This document shows positions 24,126 to 36,650 of a stretch of DNA of 64,000 bases, in pieces. Source of the stretch: Marthasterias glacialis (taxonomy: Eukaryota; Echinodermata; Asteroidea; Forcipulatida; Asteriidae); NCBI GenBank assembly GCA_911728455.2, contig OU452227.1, positions 14,648,110-14,712,109 on the forward strand, in the 5' to 3' direction. The notes beneath the pieces were generated by a model that had not been told where the DNA came from, ran no database searches, and was given only the letters and a program-made list of their open reading frames with translations. Within the stretch, counting starts at the first letter, position 1. Every line of letters starts with the position of its first letter. Both the position numbers and the translations under genes were made by a program.

Positions 24126-25724
24126 CCTCACGACGACTAGAGGGTATATAAATTGAACAGTTTGAGAAGGCATGTGAACCAACTCAACCAACACTTTCAA
24201 TCTTAGCGATCATTACATAGGTCTATTTTAGTTGCAACCGGCGCAATGAACTTAGTCCGCTGTTTCATTTTCGGTTATGACCATGCAGAATTCGATCAAC
24301 ACATCTGTTTGAAGATGAAATCCTGTCTGTGTATTTATGAACTGTAATGACGCCCCTAGATATCCCGTTGTTCAATATTCACTGTAAAAGAAAAGTGAAT
24401 TGATGATATTAACTTTACCACATGCAATATTTTTCAGCCTGAGTTGAAGGTTATTTTTCTAGGGAGGGGAGGCATTTGGCTTTTCTGTGAATAAAAAATT
24501 GTGTGATTTGTTTATATTATTATGTGCAATACAACCAATGCCATAATTGGTAAAATAACATGATAGAATATCTCAGGGGTAGTATGAACCGGAGGAATTT
24601 TGTTATTTTTTTTTACTCGGTAAACTTCTGAGCTTGCTGCACACCAGAACGATGGTGGCGCTATCCATAAAGATCGTTAATATTAAACTTGGCCTTGGTC
24701 TTCACCCGAGCCCAATGTTACACATCGCTGTTGTAGCAAAAACTAGCTGTCACACGTTGTTTGCCAATCGGGGAGCAAATCTGAATCAGTTGCAGGGTTT
24801 ATGTGGGTGCTTATATGGTTGTTGTAGATTTGCCTCGGTTCAAACTCACTTGCTCACACAAATTGAAATTAATATTCATAAGTAATTACCATAAGGCATT
24901 CAATGTACAGGTTGGCATTGAAACATGTCGTAACCAGATGGAGTATATTCGTCAGCAGGTCTTCACTAATTTATGTCAAAATAATGTTTTATTTACGTTT
25001 TTGAAGCCATTCCTAGATGGGTTATTAATCCCAATATCCACAGTTAAATGTAGACCTTTACCAGAGTGATCATTTGTATTAAACAAATATTTTCAACACA
25101 CACTATTTTCAACACACACAAGTTACGTTACCTAAAATCTAGGATTTTCCACCAGTTTGGTGATGAAACGAGATGCGCAACCTTTTCTTTCCTAACGATT
25201 AGAGACAAATTATTCAAACAGTCGTCTGTTTACTTCAAACTTTTATGGGGCCTCCCACTGTACGGTTAATTAAGGCTAAACTCTGTTCAAATTTATCATT
25301 TAATTCACAGTAACATCTCTCTTCCTGAAAGCTTAGAAATCACAATCCAGTGTTTTAATTGTTACAATTAAGTAATTAATCTTGAAGGTAAGCCTTTTTA
25401 TTTTTGTATTGGTGAGTATGAGAATGTGTTTGTGTTGCGGACGGCCCTTGCGTGACAGCAGATGACCGTTGCGTGTCAAAACTGTACAAAATTATCTCCC
25501 CGGCTGATATGACCATCCGACCTCCGTTTTGCTTAATGCTTCAACTGGTATAGAAAAAGATGCAATGTAATTATAGTTTACACGGCCAGGGGAAATGCCG
25601 ATAATGAACGAACAAGATTAAAACGGGCAGTCAACAGTTTCCAGTCCCATTTCACACGAGTGATGATACAGTTGATGGCCCTATCATGGAGGAAGGAAGA
25701 CATTTAACCTGTGCCGACAAAAAC
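24126..25724. other. Intergenic, no gene recognised
   Basis: No family-like frame. Two TTGCGTG motifs stand 21 bp apart at 25448 and 25469, about 3 kb before P450 gene 2; too far for a core promoter but worth noting. Confidence 0.35.
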
Positions 25725-25990
25725 AGTGACCTTGTACATTCCAGGACATTTTCTGGCAGGCAAACTACTGCACTAGTCGTATGGGGGTAATGTTACATTT
25801 TGTGTCATAGTTTCAACTTCAATTCAAGACTTATGAAAGTAACAGTTGAACCAGTTTTGAGAGGCGCCCCTTTCTTCATAAAATATCAGATTTTATGTTT
25901 CCTTCCATTGGGCTGTGTACAAATTGTGCCTGCAGGAAGTCTAGACTCAGTGGCTCTTTTGTAAACATATGATGTCACAGGTTAGATAGT
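25725..25990 (-). mobile_element. Interspersed inverted-end repeat, copy 2 (reverse)
   Basis: Reverse complement of the element at 21837. TGTACATTCCAGGACATTTTC, TGTACAAATTGTGCCTGCAG and GGCTCTTTTGTAAACATATG correspond in order. The interior has drifted. Confidence 0.65.
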
Positions 25991-27700
25991 CTATAGATTT
26001 GGTCTTTTTAGGAAGAAGGATTAACTTGCACACGATGAAAGTCCATGAAACAAATCCAGACCAATATCCCCTTGATCCGTGATTATTGATAGAGGTTTTA
26101 ATCAAAGAAAACATGGCTCGGATTTTGTGATTAGTTATTCAATCATTGTGAAGTCTGTTTTCTTCCTCCGATGTTAAGTGGATAAAATTCTGCGTAGTGA
26201 AGACTTAAGTCGGTACGAGTGTTTCTAGTCCCTCTCCCTCAATTTTTCTTTTTTTTATGATAATATTTTCTCGTTGTATTCCCTTTGTAAGCTTTTATTA
26301 TTATTATTATTTGTAAGCTTTATTATTGTTATTATTGTTATTATTATTATTTTATTATTTATTTTATTTATCATTATTATTATTATTTTTTTAGAGTTAA
26401 GGATTGTTCTTTTTAATCAGCTATGTCAATTCTGGCTGATGTTTCCTCGTTTATAGAAGTTTTCTTTTTGATTGTGTACATAGTTAGTTGATTGTTGAGA
26501 GTACACCGGGAAAAACGTTTTCATAACCGATGTAAAAACATATCCATCCCCGCTCTAGCCTTATCCAAAATGGTGACAATTTATATTGGGGTCAAGTTTT
26601 AAAACAGAACGACTTAAACCGTTTAAATCAGTCAATGAGAGATTAAAAAAAGAAGTATAAACAAACAAGTCAAATCAGTCAATGAGTGGTTAAAAAAAGA
26701 AGTATAACAAACAAGTTTGTGATAAAAACAATTAAAACTAAAAGACAAGTGTTCTCAGATAATCACTGAAGCCTTATGGCAATGTAATATGTTCTTCCTG
26801 TACATTTTAATGTGTATTATTCACCAGCAATTAATAGTGAACTTTACTAAAGTCGCATCATTTCAATGACCACGTAGCCGAGTTGTCATAAAAAGTGGGA
26901 AAAAATTAAGAAACGGAATATCGGTACCTCTTTGTCTTCTCAAATCCAACCCTGACATATAGCTGGAATTTGTCATTGTTATAACAGATAACATCAGTCC
27001 AGAGACATTTTGCCGTTTCTATTCTACAACATCATTAAAACTGTCTGTTTACTTTAGCTTGGCTGATGTTTTATCCTTTGACGTTTTGGCCTTTTTATTA
27101 GGAGTACCATTTGTTTGCTTTTCTACGTTAAATTTTGTGAAATATATTTTGTACTGAGTTCCAATCAAAATTGTATGACCTTTATGTTAAATCTGGGGTG
27201 AAATGACTGAGGCCAACGTGTTATGGTACCTTTTACTTTTGTAGTTCCTGTCATCAATATTAACTGTCTTGGTCAGAATTTCCTTGTTATATTAACAACA
27301 AATAAATAAAAATATTAATATTATCAAAAAACAACATTACTCAGGAATCTGAAAGAATAAACACATCAAGCAAATATTTTGATTCACTGAAAAGAACCCG
27401 AGTGGCGATCATTTCTGGATCCCACAAATCCTTCACCGCGTATTCCATTTGTCGAAGCTATTTTAAGCATGTAGCTCTCGTAACCTCGTATCCAATGACA
27501 CAGTCGCATACATACCCCCTGCCACAAGGGACTTGGGGCAGTGGGGTTGATAGTTAAACAAGACCCTCTCAGATGTGCATTAGTTAGGAATGATATCAAT
27601 TTTTATTACCTCCAATAACTGATTCACTACTGCTTGTCGGGATCACTGATTCATTACAACTATGGGGACAAACCTAGGGGAACTAGGCCTATGGGCCTAC
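25991..27700. other. Intergenic with simple repeats
   Basis: Holds an ATT-rich microsatellite at about 26295-26390 and a tandem duplication of a 47-48-bp unit beginning AAATCAGTCAATGAG at 26625-26718. No gene recognised. Confidence 0.5.
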
Positions 27701-28498
27701 GGCAGCTTAGAGGAAAAGGCCAGCAATGTATCACACAGGCGGTTTATGTCAGAACTTGAGACGTTGTGTTGAAGTTGATCCGCCGGATAACGAAAAGTTG
27801 GTGACTTTGTGTTCGCTAATCGGCTGTATGCTGTGAAGCTGACTCGTGGAACAATCGCACCGCCCATTTTGATATGCCATCTGATAAGGAACGCCGCCTG
27901 GGCATAAGGGGGCGCGGTAGTGACGTTGTAGGAGCAGTACCGGCCAATTAGAGAGCAGGATTATCTACCCCACCAACCCCAACTGTGTTTATGTAATAGG
28001 ATTTTCCGATGGGGCTTTTCCCACATGAAAAAACGTGCGGGTGAGAGAGAGAGAGAGAGAGCCAACCCTGAGAAGTTTTATTTTCAAAAGTGGTGGAGTT
28101 TTTTAAGCTACTGGGCAACATTAAGAAGGCCCGGTTCTGAAAGGGATGAGAACAGTGCCAAGAAACTGCTGAAGAGGAGCCCAACAAAGAGACGTTAACA
28201 ATCCATAGATCAATAACCCTGGGGTAGAACGTGAAGGCGGATAGCGTGGCCGGCCAAGATTGTTTGGATCCTTCACCGTCCACTCAGAGAGACTGAATTA
28301 CAACACAGCATCGATCTGCAACCACCACATCGCGTGACAGACTCGGACAGAGCACACAAAAGACTAAAGCATCACAACCCTATGATCTTTTGGCGTTTGT
28401 GTACACGAGGACTAATAACACCGGCCTTGCAGACAAGGTAAACTCATCGAGTTTAGAAGTGAATCCACCGTGTATAATTATCATTAACCGGGGACGAG
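27701..28498 (+). promoter_or_regulatory. Upstream region of P450 gene 2
   Basis: GC content is higher than in the neighbours. It contains GGCCAATT (CCAAT-type) near 27941, a (GA)n tract at about 28044-28062, and two TNGCGTG matches, TAGCGTG at 28242-28248 and TCGCGTG at 28330-28336. A donor-like AAGGTAAAC occurs at about 28434. No well-placed TATA box is seen; TATAATT at 28472 is too close to the start codon. Confidence 0.4.
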
Positions 28499-29947
28499 AT
28501 GTCCACCAACAACACGGAGAAATGCAAGTCGCTGCCGGGGCCTCGCGGGCTGCCGTTACTCGGTAACATCCTGGACCTGGGGGAGGCCCTTCATGTCAAC
28601 CTCAGCCAACTGGCGCAGAAGTACGGCGATGTGTACCAGATCCGAATCGGCAGCCGGCCGGTCGTGGTTCTGAACGGCATGGAGACGATCAGGCAAGCGC
28701 TGGTCAAGCAATCCACGGACTTTGCTGGCCGGCCGGACTTCATGTCCTCCCAGGTCATGAAAGAGATCAACGGCGGGAGTATGACGTTCTCGGACTACAG
28801 CCCCGGGTGGAAACTACACCGTAAGATCGGAGAAACGGCACTTCGGCACTTTACCTCCGGTCAGCAGTCCAGATCAGTACAGGACAAGGTGTTACTGGAA
28901 GTACAAGAACTCATCGAAACGTGGACTAATAACAACATGGGTAGCACCGTTGTCGATCCAGCCATCCTGTTAAAATTGTCCGTCAGTAACATTATGTGTT
29001 CGTATATTTTCAGCAGACGACATAAACTGGACGATGCTCGGTTGATCGAGTTCTCCGCCATGAGTGACGATTTTGGTGCTGCGGCCTCCAGTGGTAACAC
29101 AATGGACTTCATGCCCTGGCTGAAATACTTGCCAACCAAAACCATGCAGAATTTCCGGCGTCTGCTACAGAACTTTAAAGACTGGTTCGGCGGATACATG
29201 AAGCAACATCTTGAGAACTATCAGGAGAATTCCGAGAAGGACATCATGGATTATTTGATCACAATGGGGAATAAGATGGACCCTGTGGAGTTGGAGCAGT
29301 TGCACCTCACCCGTGAGATGTTACAGACAACGGTGTACGATTTATTCGGCGCGGGGTTCGACACCGTGTCTGCGGTGCTCACGTGGGCCTTGCTGATGAT
29401 GATTCTGCACCCTGACATCCAGAGAGATATTCAGGAGGAGCTTGATGCAGTCATTGGAGTGGATAGGTTACCACAGCTCAGCGACCGTGGCAAACTTCCC
29501 CTCACCGAGGCGTGCCTTCACGAGGTCCTCCGTTATTCCAGCGTGGTTCCCTTCACGATCCCCCACACCACCACCAAAGATACTCACCTCAACGGTTACG
29601 CCATACCTAAAGACACCGTCATATTCGTTAACCTGTATTCCATCAACCAAGACCCCACTGTGTGGCAAAACCCAGAGGAGTTCAATCCGAGGAGGTTTCT
29701 CACCGCGGACGGGTGTATCGACCCGGAGAAGACGGCCAGCGTGCTCCCGTTCGGAGCCGGTCGGCGACGGTGCCTCGGCTCTGAGCTCGGACGGGTCGAG
29801 ATGTTCTTGTACTTTGCTACGCTCATGCAGAAATGCTCAGTGGAGATTTCCAATGGGGATAGACCTAGCACGAAGAGCAGTAATGGACTGACACAGCGTC
29901 CGTTACCCTACCAGATGAAGATCAAACTGCGGAAACACGATGCTTAG
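28499..29947 (+). CDS. Cytochrome P450, CYP1-like, single exon, no N-terminal anchor
   Basis: A 482-residue P450 paralogous to the gene at 2066. From the hinge onward the two align almost without gaps and share long blocks such as RPVVVLNG, ETIRQALVKQ/DTIRQALVKQ and GWKLHRKI. Key motifs are AGFDT (285-289), EVLR (E342, R345), PRRF and FGAGRRRCLG with heme ligand C425. The catalytic core is complete, so it should be an active monooxygenase if expressed. The oddity is the start: only 13 polar residues precede PGPRGLPLLGN, so the usual membrane anchor is absent. An in-frame TAA at 28475-28477 rules out simple upstream extension; a separate anchor exon would need an acceptor in the last 20 bp, and none is convincing. 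CYP1-like is my best family call; CYP17-like is the alternative. Confidence 0.92.
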   Translation: MSTNNTEKCKSLPGPRGLPLLGNILDLGEALHVNLSQLAQKYGDVYQIRIGSRPVVVLNGMETIRQALVKQSTDFAGRPDFMSSQVMKEINGGSMTFSDYSPGWKLHRKIGETALRHFTSGQQSRSVQDKVLLEVQELIETWTNNNMGSTVVDPAILLKLSVSNIMCSYIFSRRHKLDDARLIEFSAMSDDFGAAASSGNTMDFMPWLKYLPTKTMQNFRRLLQNFKDWFGGYMKQHLENYQENSEKDIMDYLITMGNKMDPVELEQLHLTREMLQTTVYDLFGAGFDTVSAVLTWALLMMILHPDIQRDIQEELDAVIGVDRLPQLSDRGKLPLTEACLHEVLRYSSVVPFTIPHTTTKDTHLNGYAIPKDTVIFVNLYSINQDPTVWQNPEEFNPRRFLTADGCIDPEKTASVLPFGAGRRRCLGSELGRVEMFLYFATLMQKCSVEISNGDRPSTKSSNGLTQRPLPYQMKIKLRKHDA

Positions 29948-30631
29948 CCTTGCGTTAGACAGTAGTTTACCATCCCAAAAGTCATCCCACCACTAAAACA
30001 TTTGTGTTTGTTGTCAACAGACCTTTGTGCAGCCGTCTCATTTATCCTCATATTCTAAGCAGTGTTATGAAACCGAGGTCGGAAGGGCATATTAGCCTGG
30101 TCCTTTTTTGTTACATGTGGGAGTCGGATGCATTCTACCTCCGACCCGCACCCCAACTATGGATATGTTAAATTATCAATTATTTTGCAGTTTTTGTTTG
30201 TCCCCCCTCCTAAGGAACATGTTTAATGACAATTTGTATTCATTATTAATTGCACACAGTGAGCATGACAACTGCATGGCAAAAGTCAATAGACAGCGTG
30301 AAAACTTCCATGACCAGATTTTGGGAGGGGTATGCTGAATTGTATCAGGTGACGATTCCTGTATGTGATGTTTTGTGAAGCATTTCGGGCCTCTCCTGCC
30401 CTTCCCCACCACCCCCGCCCCATTCCCCGCTGCCAGTGGCACAACAAATGGGAAGATATTCCCTAAAAGCGGTCAGATAATGATACAAAGCGCTAAATTT
30501 TCAAAACATCATAGTTTGAGAGAAAGTACAGGATTGGTAATGATCGAAAACAAAGTTGACCCGTCGCAGTCTGAGAGTTTACTGATTATAAAGTTCATAC
30601 CTGCGTCAACCCTTCAGAGAATTTGAATAAA
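29948..30631 (+). other. 3' flank/UTR of P450 gene 2 with poly(A) signal
   Basis: No coding frame. AATAAA at 30626-30631 is the first clear polyadenylation hexamer after the stop. Confidence 0.35.
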
Positions 30632-30859
30632 CAAATTTTGGGCCTACCTGAAATTTTAATACAACTGCATACACCACCCTTACTTTCACTGATGTAAATT
30701 GGTTTATGTTGTGATCAAAGTCAGTTTTTTTCTGGCGCCCCCATCAAGTGGTGCCTAGGCGCTTTTCATACCTGCCATACATATAGATACGCCGCTGAGT
30801 CCGGTTGGGAACAAAAGTACTCTTCCCAAACCAATGCTGACCCGCTATATCCCTTTAAG

Positions 30860-30950
30860 CTGTAACTCTTTTGATGAAGATCGCAGCACATCTTGACGAA
30901 ACGTCGAGTTGGTCAACATCACCGGTTCTTTTTTAGAACCAACACATGAA
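30860..30950 (+). repeat. CTGAAGA-GAAACGTCG hairpin module, third copy
   Basis: TTGATGAAGAT, ATCTTGACGAAACGTCGAGT and the hairpin GGTTCT-tttttt-AGAACC (30924-30940) match the modules at 6430-6560. Confidence 0.5.
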
Positions 30951-31905
30951 GTCTCATGTAAAGTATCAATTGAAAATCTCTTCTATGGCATCAATTTTCC
31001 TACTAAAAATGGGTAAAAAAATTGTTAATGTTTTCAAAACAAGTACAAATTGCCTCATCGGTATTGAATTTTGAATTACAAAACTTATTAACGATTTTTG
31101 TGTCCAGTGGTAATCTGAAATAAAAAAAAGATTTGAACTTATTTGACTTTAAAATAAATCCAAATTATTGCCGTCTGCCGGCAAAATTATGAATTAAAGA
31201 GCAGTATATAGCAATTTACAAGCACCCAATTCCTGACAGTGTCAAAGAGAGAAAAAAATCACGTTTCAGATTTCAAATAATTTTTTTTTGGGGGGGGGGT
31301 ATTTTAGAAATTGTACGTGGAAAATTATTGTGCTGCTTAAGTGTTCCTTTTTATATGAAGTGCGTATGGCGTAACTGTAAAAAAATGCCTCATGTGACAA
31401 GGCAGCGCAGACAAACTTTTCTGAAAGTTGTTTGATATATTTTTTGCAGTTTGCGCAAACTAGTCTGTAAATATGAATTGAAGAGCTATTGAAATATTTG
31501 TAATGTATCATAAATGTATATCTGTATCAAAGGTGAATAATTATAAAAGAGGAATTACAAACAGATGTAAAATAATTTATTATCGTTTAGACTTTGTACC
31601 TTACTTTGACAACCTTGTTATCCATACATGTATATTATTTTAATCAAACAGTTTAATGAATCGTGGTTTCAATTGAATTTTCCCAACTTTGCTCAACTTA
31701 ACCATCTTTGTAGATGTTACATTACTTTAAACTCAAGTGTCGACAACAAACCAGCTAAATATCAGCATAATAAAGAAATAAACATTGATTTATAAATATA
31801 TCATTCAATATGAATTACTTATTATAAGGCAAATAGTTACAAATAGTTTAAAAAAAATGCGAATTTTATCGAACAGTATTGACAGAGTGCGAGAATGATG
31901 AATAT
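30951..31905. other. Intergenic, nothing recognised
   Basis: AT-rich, with a poly-T/poly-G run near 31279-31299. No coding frame recognised. Confidence 0.35.
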
Positions 31906-32094
31906 GAGTGGCGTGACCAGAGGGGTGCAGGGGGCCTGAGCCCCGGCCCCAGAACCCTTGCTCCCGCTCGTGCCCTCTCCCCATTTGAGATCGAAAAAAA
32001 TGCACAAACATCTATAAATTAAAAAGCCCACCAAAATAATTATGCCTCTGCCCCCCGCTTCCCCCCCCCAAAAAAAAGTATGATTACGCCACTG
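31906..32094. mobile_element. AGTGGCGT-ACCAG element, both ends present
   Basis: GAGTGGCGTGACCAG at the left is mirrored by ATTACGCCACTG at the right. Inside are GGGTGCAGG, a C-rich part and GAGATCGAAAAAAATGCA, as at 12132. Flanking octamers match at only 4 of 8 positions, so a target duplication is not clear here. Confidence 0.6.
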
Positions 32095-32109
32095 GTAGTT
32101 ATCCAAAAC

Positions 32110-32785
32110 AAACTTGATTTGTTTTTAACCAATAAGTTCGTTGATTGTAAAGCTCGTACCAGTTCCAATCCTCCAGAGAAATCGTTCTGCAACAATAATA
32201 ACAATTCCATTTATTTATAAAGCGCCTTAGCCAAAGGGGGAAAAATTGTCACACTTGATTGTCCAAAAGAGTAAAGCAATACGTCTAATCATTGGTTATT
32301 TCGGGGAACTTTCTGTCTGAAATACGTCAAAGGCAAGAAAACAAGGTTTGAAGACACACCATATCAACGTTGCGTGTTTTGATTACAGTAATTTGAACAA
32401 AAATAAACGATATGAACGGGCACACAATCACAGACGATACTGTTTTTGATTTCTTCGCTTAAAGCCCCAGCTCAACATTGGTAAGAAGAAAAACATGCGT
32501 TCACATATACCTTACATAGTACTGTACATATATAAAGATAATGATGGTAGAAAATTTTCCTTGAAATATTTCTGCCTGAAATGTTACCGTTTTTAAGTAA
32601 TGAATTAAATAAGATCCAAAATTAGTTTTCATCTCAGTGAGACGAAAACTCTGCCAACAGGAATGAGCTGACATTTTCACAGGTTGGTTTTATTACAAAT
32701 ATCTTAATTTTTACAAAGAGTGTAAGCATTTACAGTCAGTTTATCAATGTTCAGCTGGGTCTTTAATGTTCCATTGCCCGATTTT
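32110..32785 (+). repeat. Interspersed repeat, copy 2
   Basis: Same order of blocks as 17380-17840: CCAATCCTCCAGAG, TTCATCTCAGTGAGACGAAA, AATGAGCTGACATTTTCACA, TTTTATTACAAAT and CAATGTTCAGCTGGG. Near 32212 TTTATAAAGCGCC resembles a SINE tail. Confidence 0.6.
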
Positions 32786-34114
32786 CGCCGAAATAATTAC
32801 TATTATTTCCCCCATAGATTCTTCGTCCTGAACGAATTTGACAGATGATGAGGGTTCAAAATGAAAACCATACAAAAACTTTCGCTCATGCCAGGGACAA
32901 TGCACAAAATACACGTGGCGTACAAAACTGTACATAGCTGATAGAGGTAAGATTTCCAGGATCCTAACAATAATTCATTTTTCGTTTTTGATTAACTACC
33001 ACTTATCATTGTCGGATTTGTTCATGCAATACCTCAAATGAAAGCTTGTAACTTTCTCGAATCTATCAAACAAATAGCTATTTAAAATTTTGATATAAAT
33101 TTGAGGGTCATATCAGCTAAGAATCGGACCTATAGCATCTCTAATGAAGATGGATATGACTCGTTTCTTGCTAAAACAAACAGTGTCTTTTTAATTACAC
33201 GCACCTGCTAGTTTTGTTACATTTTGTTTGGATGGATTCCTTAACACATCACCATTAGTGTACTGCACAACTTGCGCACAGTAAAGTGGTGGGGAACCAA
33301 CGAATTATAAAAAACAACGGTTACCTTGTCCTTTGTAAAGGCTTCAGCTTTCCAAGTCGGATTGAAGAAGTTTTATTTGTGTATGTTGTATCAAGCTGTA
33401 CAGGTTTAGCCTCCCCCTTTCACAATCAAGACAGAGAACAACTTCCTAAGAAATGTCTTGTCCTTACAATAACTTTCTCTATTTAGTGTGTGATGACGTC
33501 CTTTTTGAGCCCCGTATGACCCCTGGGGGCGAGCTGAGGGGTGGGGTTTTACATGCAAACGGGCGAAGAAAGGGGGGTGTTAAATGGGGGTTCGTGAAAA
33601 GATGAATTAGAAAACGTCACATTGTCAAAAAAAATCGAATCGGCCGACGGCTGTTTAATGAAACATCGGGGGTATAGAACGATCTAATTGATGCACCTCA
33701 TCCCACCGTTTCGACAGAAATTTAAAGTTCGACTCTTATTTTTAAAAAGGTTAAGTGACTACCACTCCCTCCGTGACACTCTTGATATTCTTCAGGGTCA
33801 CTCATGGTGGTCATTTACACGTCGCTCGCACGCGATGTTTGTTGACCCTGTCCAGAGAGTGAGGTCTGATATTAAAATAACAAAGATCGTCATTGTTTAC
33901 ATGTGACGTCATTCAAAGTCGGCCGTCAAACTCGGGGTGGGGGCGGAGACCGAATCGGGCTGGCGTGAATAGCAGATAAAGTAATTGTTTTAAATCTGAA
34001 AAGCTTCAAATATGGTCTTGAATCTTCAGGGGAAATCTGATAATCTAGAATGAGGTAATCTTTGTGAGTTGAAACCTTAAACTGTATTTGTCAAAACTTT
34101 ACCTTGAAGCTTTT
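32786..34114. other. Intergenic, no gene recognised
   Basis: Open frames up to 72 codons, none recognisable. Confidence 0.35.
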
Positions 34115-34435
34115 GCATCGAACTCGAGTTTCAGTGGCTAGGTCAACGGAGTGTGGATTCGAATCCTGGTCGTGACACTGGTGTCCTTGAGCAAGACACT
34201 TTACTATAATTGCTTCTCATCTCCTAGGAGTCGATGGGTACCTGCGAGGGTAGAAATGGTTGATGTGAATGATAAGCAACCTGTGTGCAGATTTGGCTGC
34301 CGGTTCTGCATACTCCTAAGGAGTTGAGATGGTTTAAGGAATGCTTAAGGTCCGATGAACAGGGGTAATAATACTGTAAGGCGCGTTGAGAGGCCGAGGT
34401 GTATTGATAAAGCGCATAATAAATACACGTCATTC
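34115..34435 (+). mobile_element. tRNA-derived SINE
   Basis: GGATTCGAATCC (34155-34166) is a B-box-like promoter element. Downstream the body carries CTTGAGCAAGACACTT, TTGCTTCTC, TGGGTACCTGCGAGGGTAG, CGGTTCTGCATACTCCTAA and a tail with AAAGCGC. The 5' A-box half is eroded. Same family as 44630, 53300 and 57690. Confidence 0.8.
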
Positions 34436-36309
34436 ATCAACTCAAAAACATGTTATGGGAACTATTTATTTCATTAATACAAATTACAGATTAATTTTAC
34501 TCTGGGGCTTTGTGAGTGTAAATCTCGCAATGTAATTTCCTTTAAATCAATGATACGCCATTCATTCAAAACTTACCACCTATTTTTTGCAATGTTTGAA
34601 AGAAAGTCGTCTGAAATATTTTAGACTAAAATGTTTCAAGTTTGAACAAAGGGAGGATTTTGAACGATAGACGGCAGATTACGAAATTATGAGCATGCGT
34701 ATATTTTCCCAAGACAATGTATATACCAGGTAGGTCTGCTGCCACCTCACATCTTCAAAAATTTCCCAGAATTGGTGCAAAGTTAATCAAAATTAAGCTT
34801 TCAAATTCGAAATGTTTTATTAGTGTTTCCAGTTATTACGGAACCGATCATGGATTATATTTGTTATGTATCGTGCCTGTACTTTGTTCACCTCAATAAT
34901 TGTCCAATAATTATTTTCTCGAAGACGTTCAAATATATTCAAGCATACTCTTTACTGTTAGAATTGACAAGAGAGGTCAATCCTTGGTCAAAAAAACACC
35001 AGCATCTCACCTTCCCTGTGAAATAGAATTTACACAATGAACAAAGACTTTCTCAAAGACGCGCGTATATATCTCCTTTAAGGTCTTCAACATCCGTTAA
35101 GACTGTCTTAGGAAATCTTAGCTGTTTTTCCCCCTCTGTGCCTCAAAGAACTGTAGATGCTGTAATCACCTTCTCCACGGAACACGATAAGGTTTCTCCG
35201 GAGACGTGTGATCCTGCCCGTGGGAAAAGATGTCTTAACTATTTCACAAACGGTTGGATTCGATTGTGTTTCGGCTTGTTTATTGCGTATTTATTCAAGT
35301 TGTTTTAGATTCAAGATAGCCGTTTCTCACAATGATATCAAATTTACGCTGCCGGGGCAAGAGGGGAATGAAAACAATTTGTATGGAATGTGGCTGGGGT
35401 TAGTATTGAATTGGTAAAAGACTGTATCTTTATTTCCCCTCTCTTTATTTATTTATGAGTGTGTGCTCCGGGGGGCGGGGTGTGTTTGGGCTTGTTAAAT
35501 GTATTTTCTGGAGGAAGAAAAACAAATGAGGGTTGCCTTTTAGACATAGGCGATTCCACGATATCCGTGGGCAAAACTAGGACAGGGTCTTAAGTTAAAT
35601 GGAGAGAAAAGAAGTGTACTTTTAAGCTGTGTAATATAAGTAAGTTATACCTTCTTGAAGGAACGTCTTAGGTCAGATACTGGTTTATCTTCTTGCAGTG
35701 AAGGAGAAGGAACATCCCAAACAAGATGCAAAGGTCATTTTAAACTTCCTGTGCTCGAGAATGAACTTTCTGTAGTGTTGATTCTTATAATATTAAAGAG
35801 CTTCTACTGAAGATTCACAAAAACAGCCATCTTGGGCAATTTTGGAAAGCATGGCTTATGTTTAGGCTCCGGCTTACAGGCAAGGTCCGCCTGTTTGAAG
35901 CCCGTACCAATAGTGTACTCCTGCCTTGGGGTGGTATGATAAAGGTGTAAAAGACTTGCCACTTATCACTGCTGGAAACTTATACCGTAAACCTACAGGC
36001 ACCTACTGTGGGGACCTACAGGGACCCATTGGGTACCTCTGGGACCTATGGGCAACCTTGTTGGAAGAAAGGGGCTGAACAAAATCTCGTACTTTAACGT
36101 GTTCAGATGTCGAGACTTGCGCAGTCGATTGTCTAGAAGCCTTTCCAGGGCACTTCCGGTTCACACAAGACACGCAACCTCGGCGAGATAGAGAAGTACA
36201 ATGACCTCGAGGGATGTGAGAAACAAACACGAAGTTGTAGTGTCAACAGGATATTACAGCTAACGCAATCTTTGTTACGACGTCACTCCCCGAATGTTAC
36301 AACTATGGA
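34436..36309. other. Intergenic, old repeat fragment only
   Basis: A fragment near 35850-35920 (ATGGCTTATGTTTAGGCTCC, GTCCGCCTGTTTGAAGCCC) resembles the interior of the GGCC-TTTTCGAAAC elements. Around 36000-36055 the motif GGGACCTA recurs several times. No gene recognised. Confidence 0.4.
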
Positions 36310-36313
36310 GTCC

Positions 36314-36650
36314 ATGGGCGTAAATGCCAGGGGGGTGGTGGGATATATCCCCCACTTTATGTCAAGGAGGATGGTCCATAGGATCACCCCCCCCCCCTCA
36401 GATTTTTGGTCCTTTACAAAAATAATGTACACTGTATTATGCAGAAAAGCCAAATGTTATCTGTAATTATTTGAACAAACTACGTAGAACATTAACAACA
36501 CAGAGGGCATCCATAATGCAATGGAACATCTGCTGTGGATTTACATGTAACTTTCCCCAAGCCCACTTTGATCGTGACCTGAGCATTATTCTTGTTTTCC
36601 ATTACCACCCCCTCCCCCACTGTTCACAACAATTAATGTACGCCACTGAA
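36314..36650. mobile_element. Possible ATGGGCGTAAA...TACGCCACTGA element
   Basis: ATGGGCGTAAATGCC at the left and GTACGCCACTGA at the right form weak inverted ends of the CAGTGGCGTAAC type, with a poly-C run inside near 36390. Boundaries are tentative. Confidence 0.4.

Noticed and set aside
28472-28478. TATAATT as TATA box of P450 gene 2
   Set aside because: It is only 27 bp before the ATG, so transcription would begin at or after the start codon.
29442-29891. 149-codon alternative frame inside P450 gene 2
   Set aside because: Overlaps the conserved K-helix to heme-loop region in another frame; compositionally a shadow.
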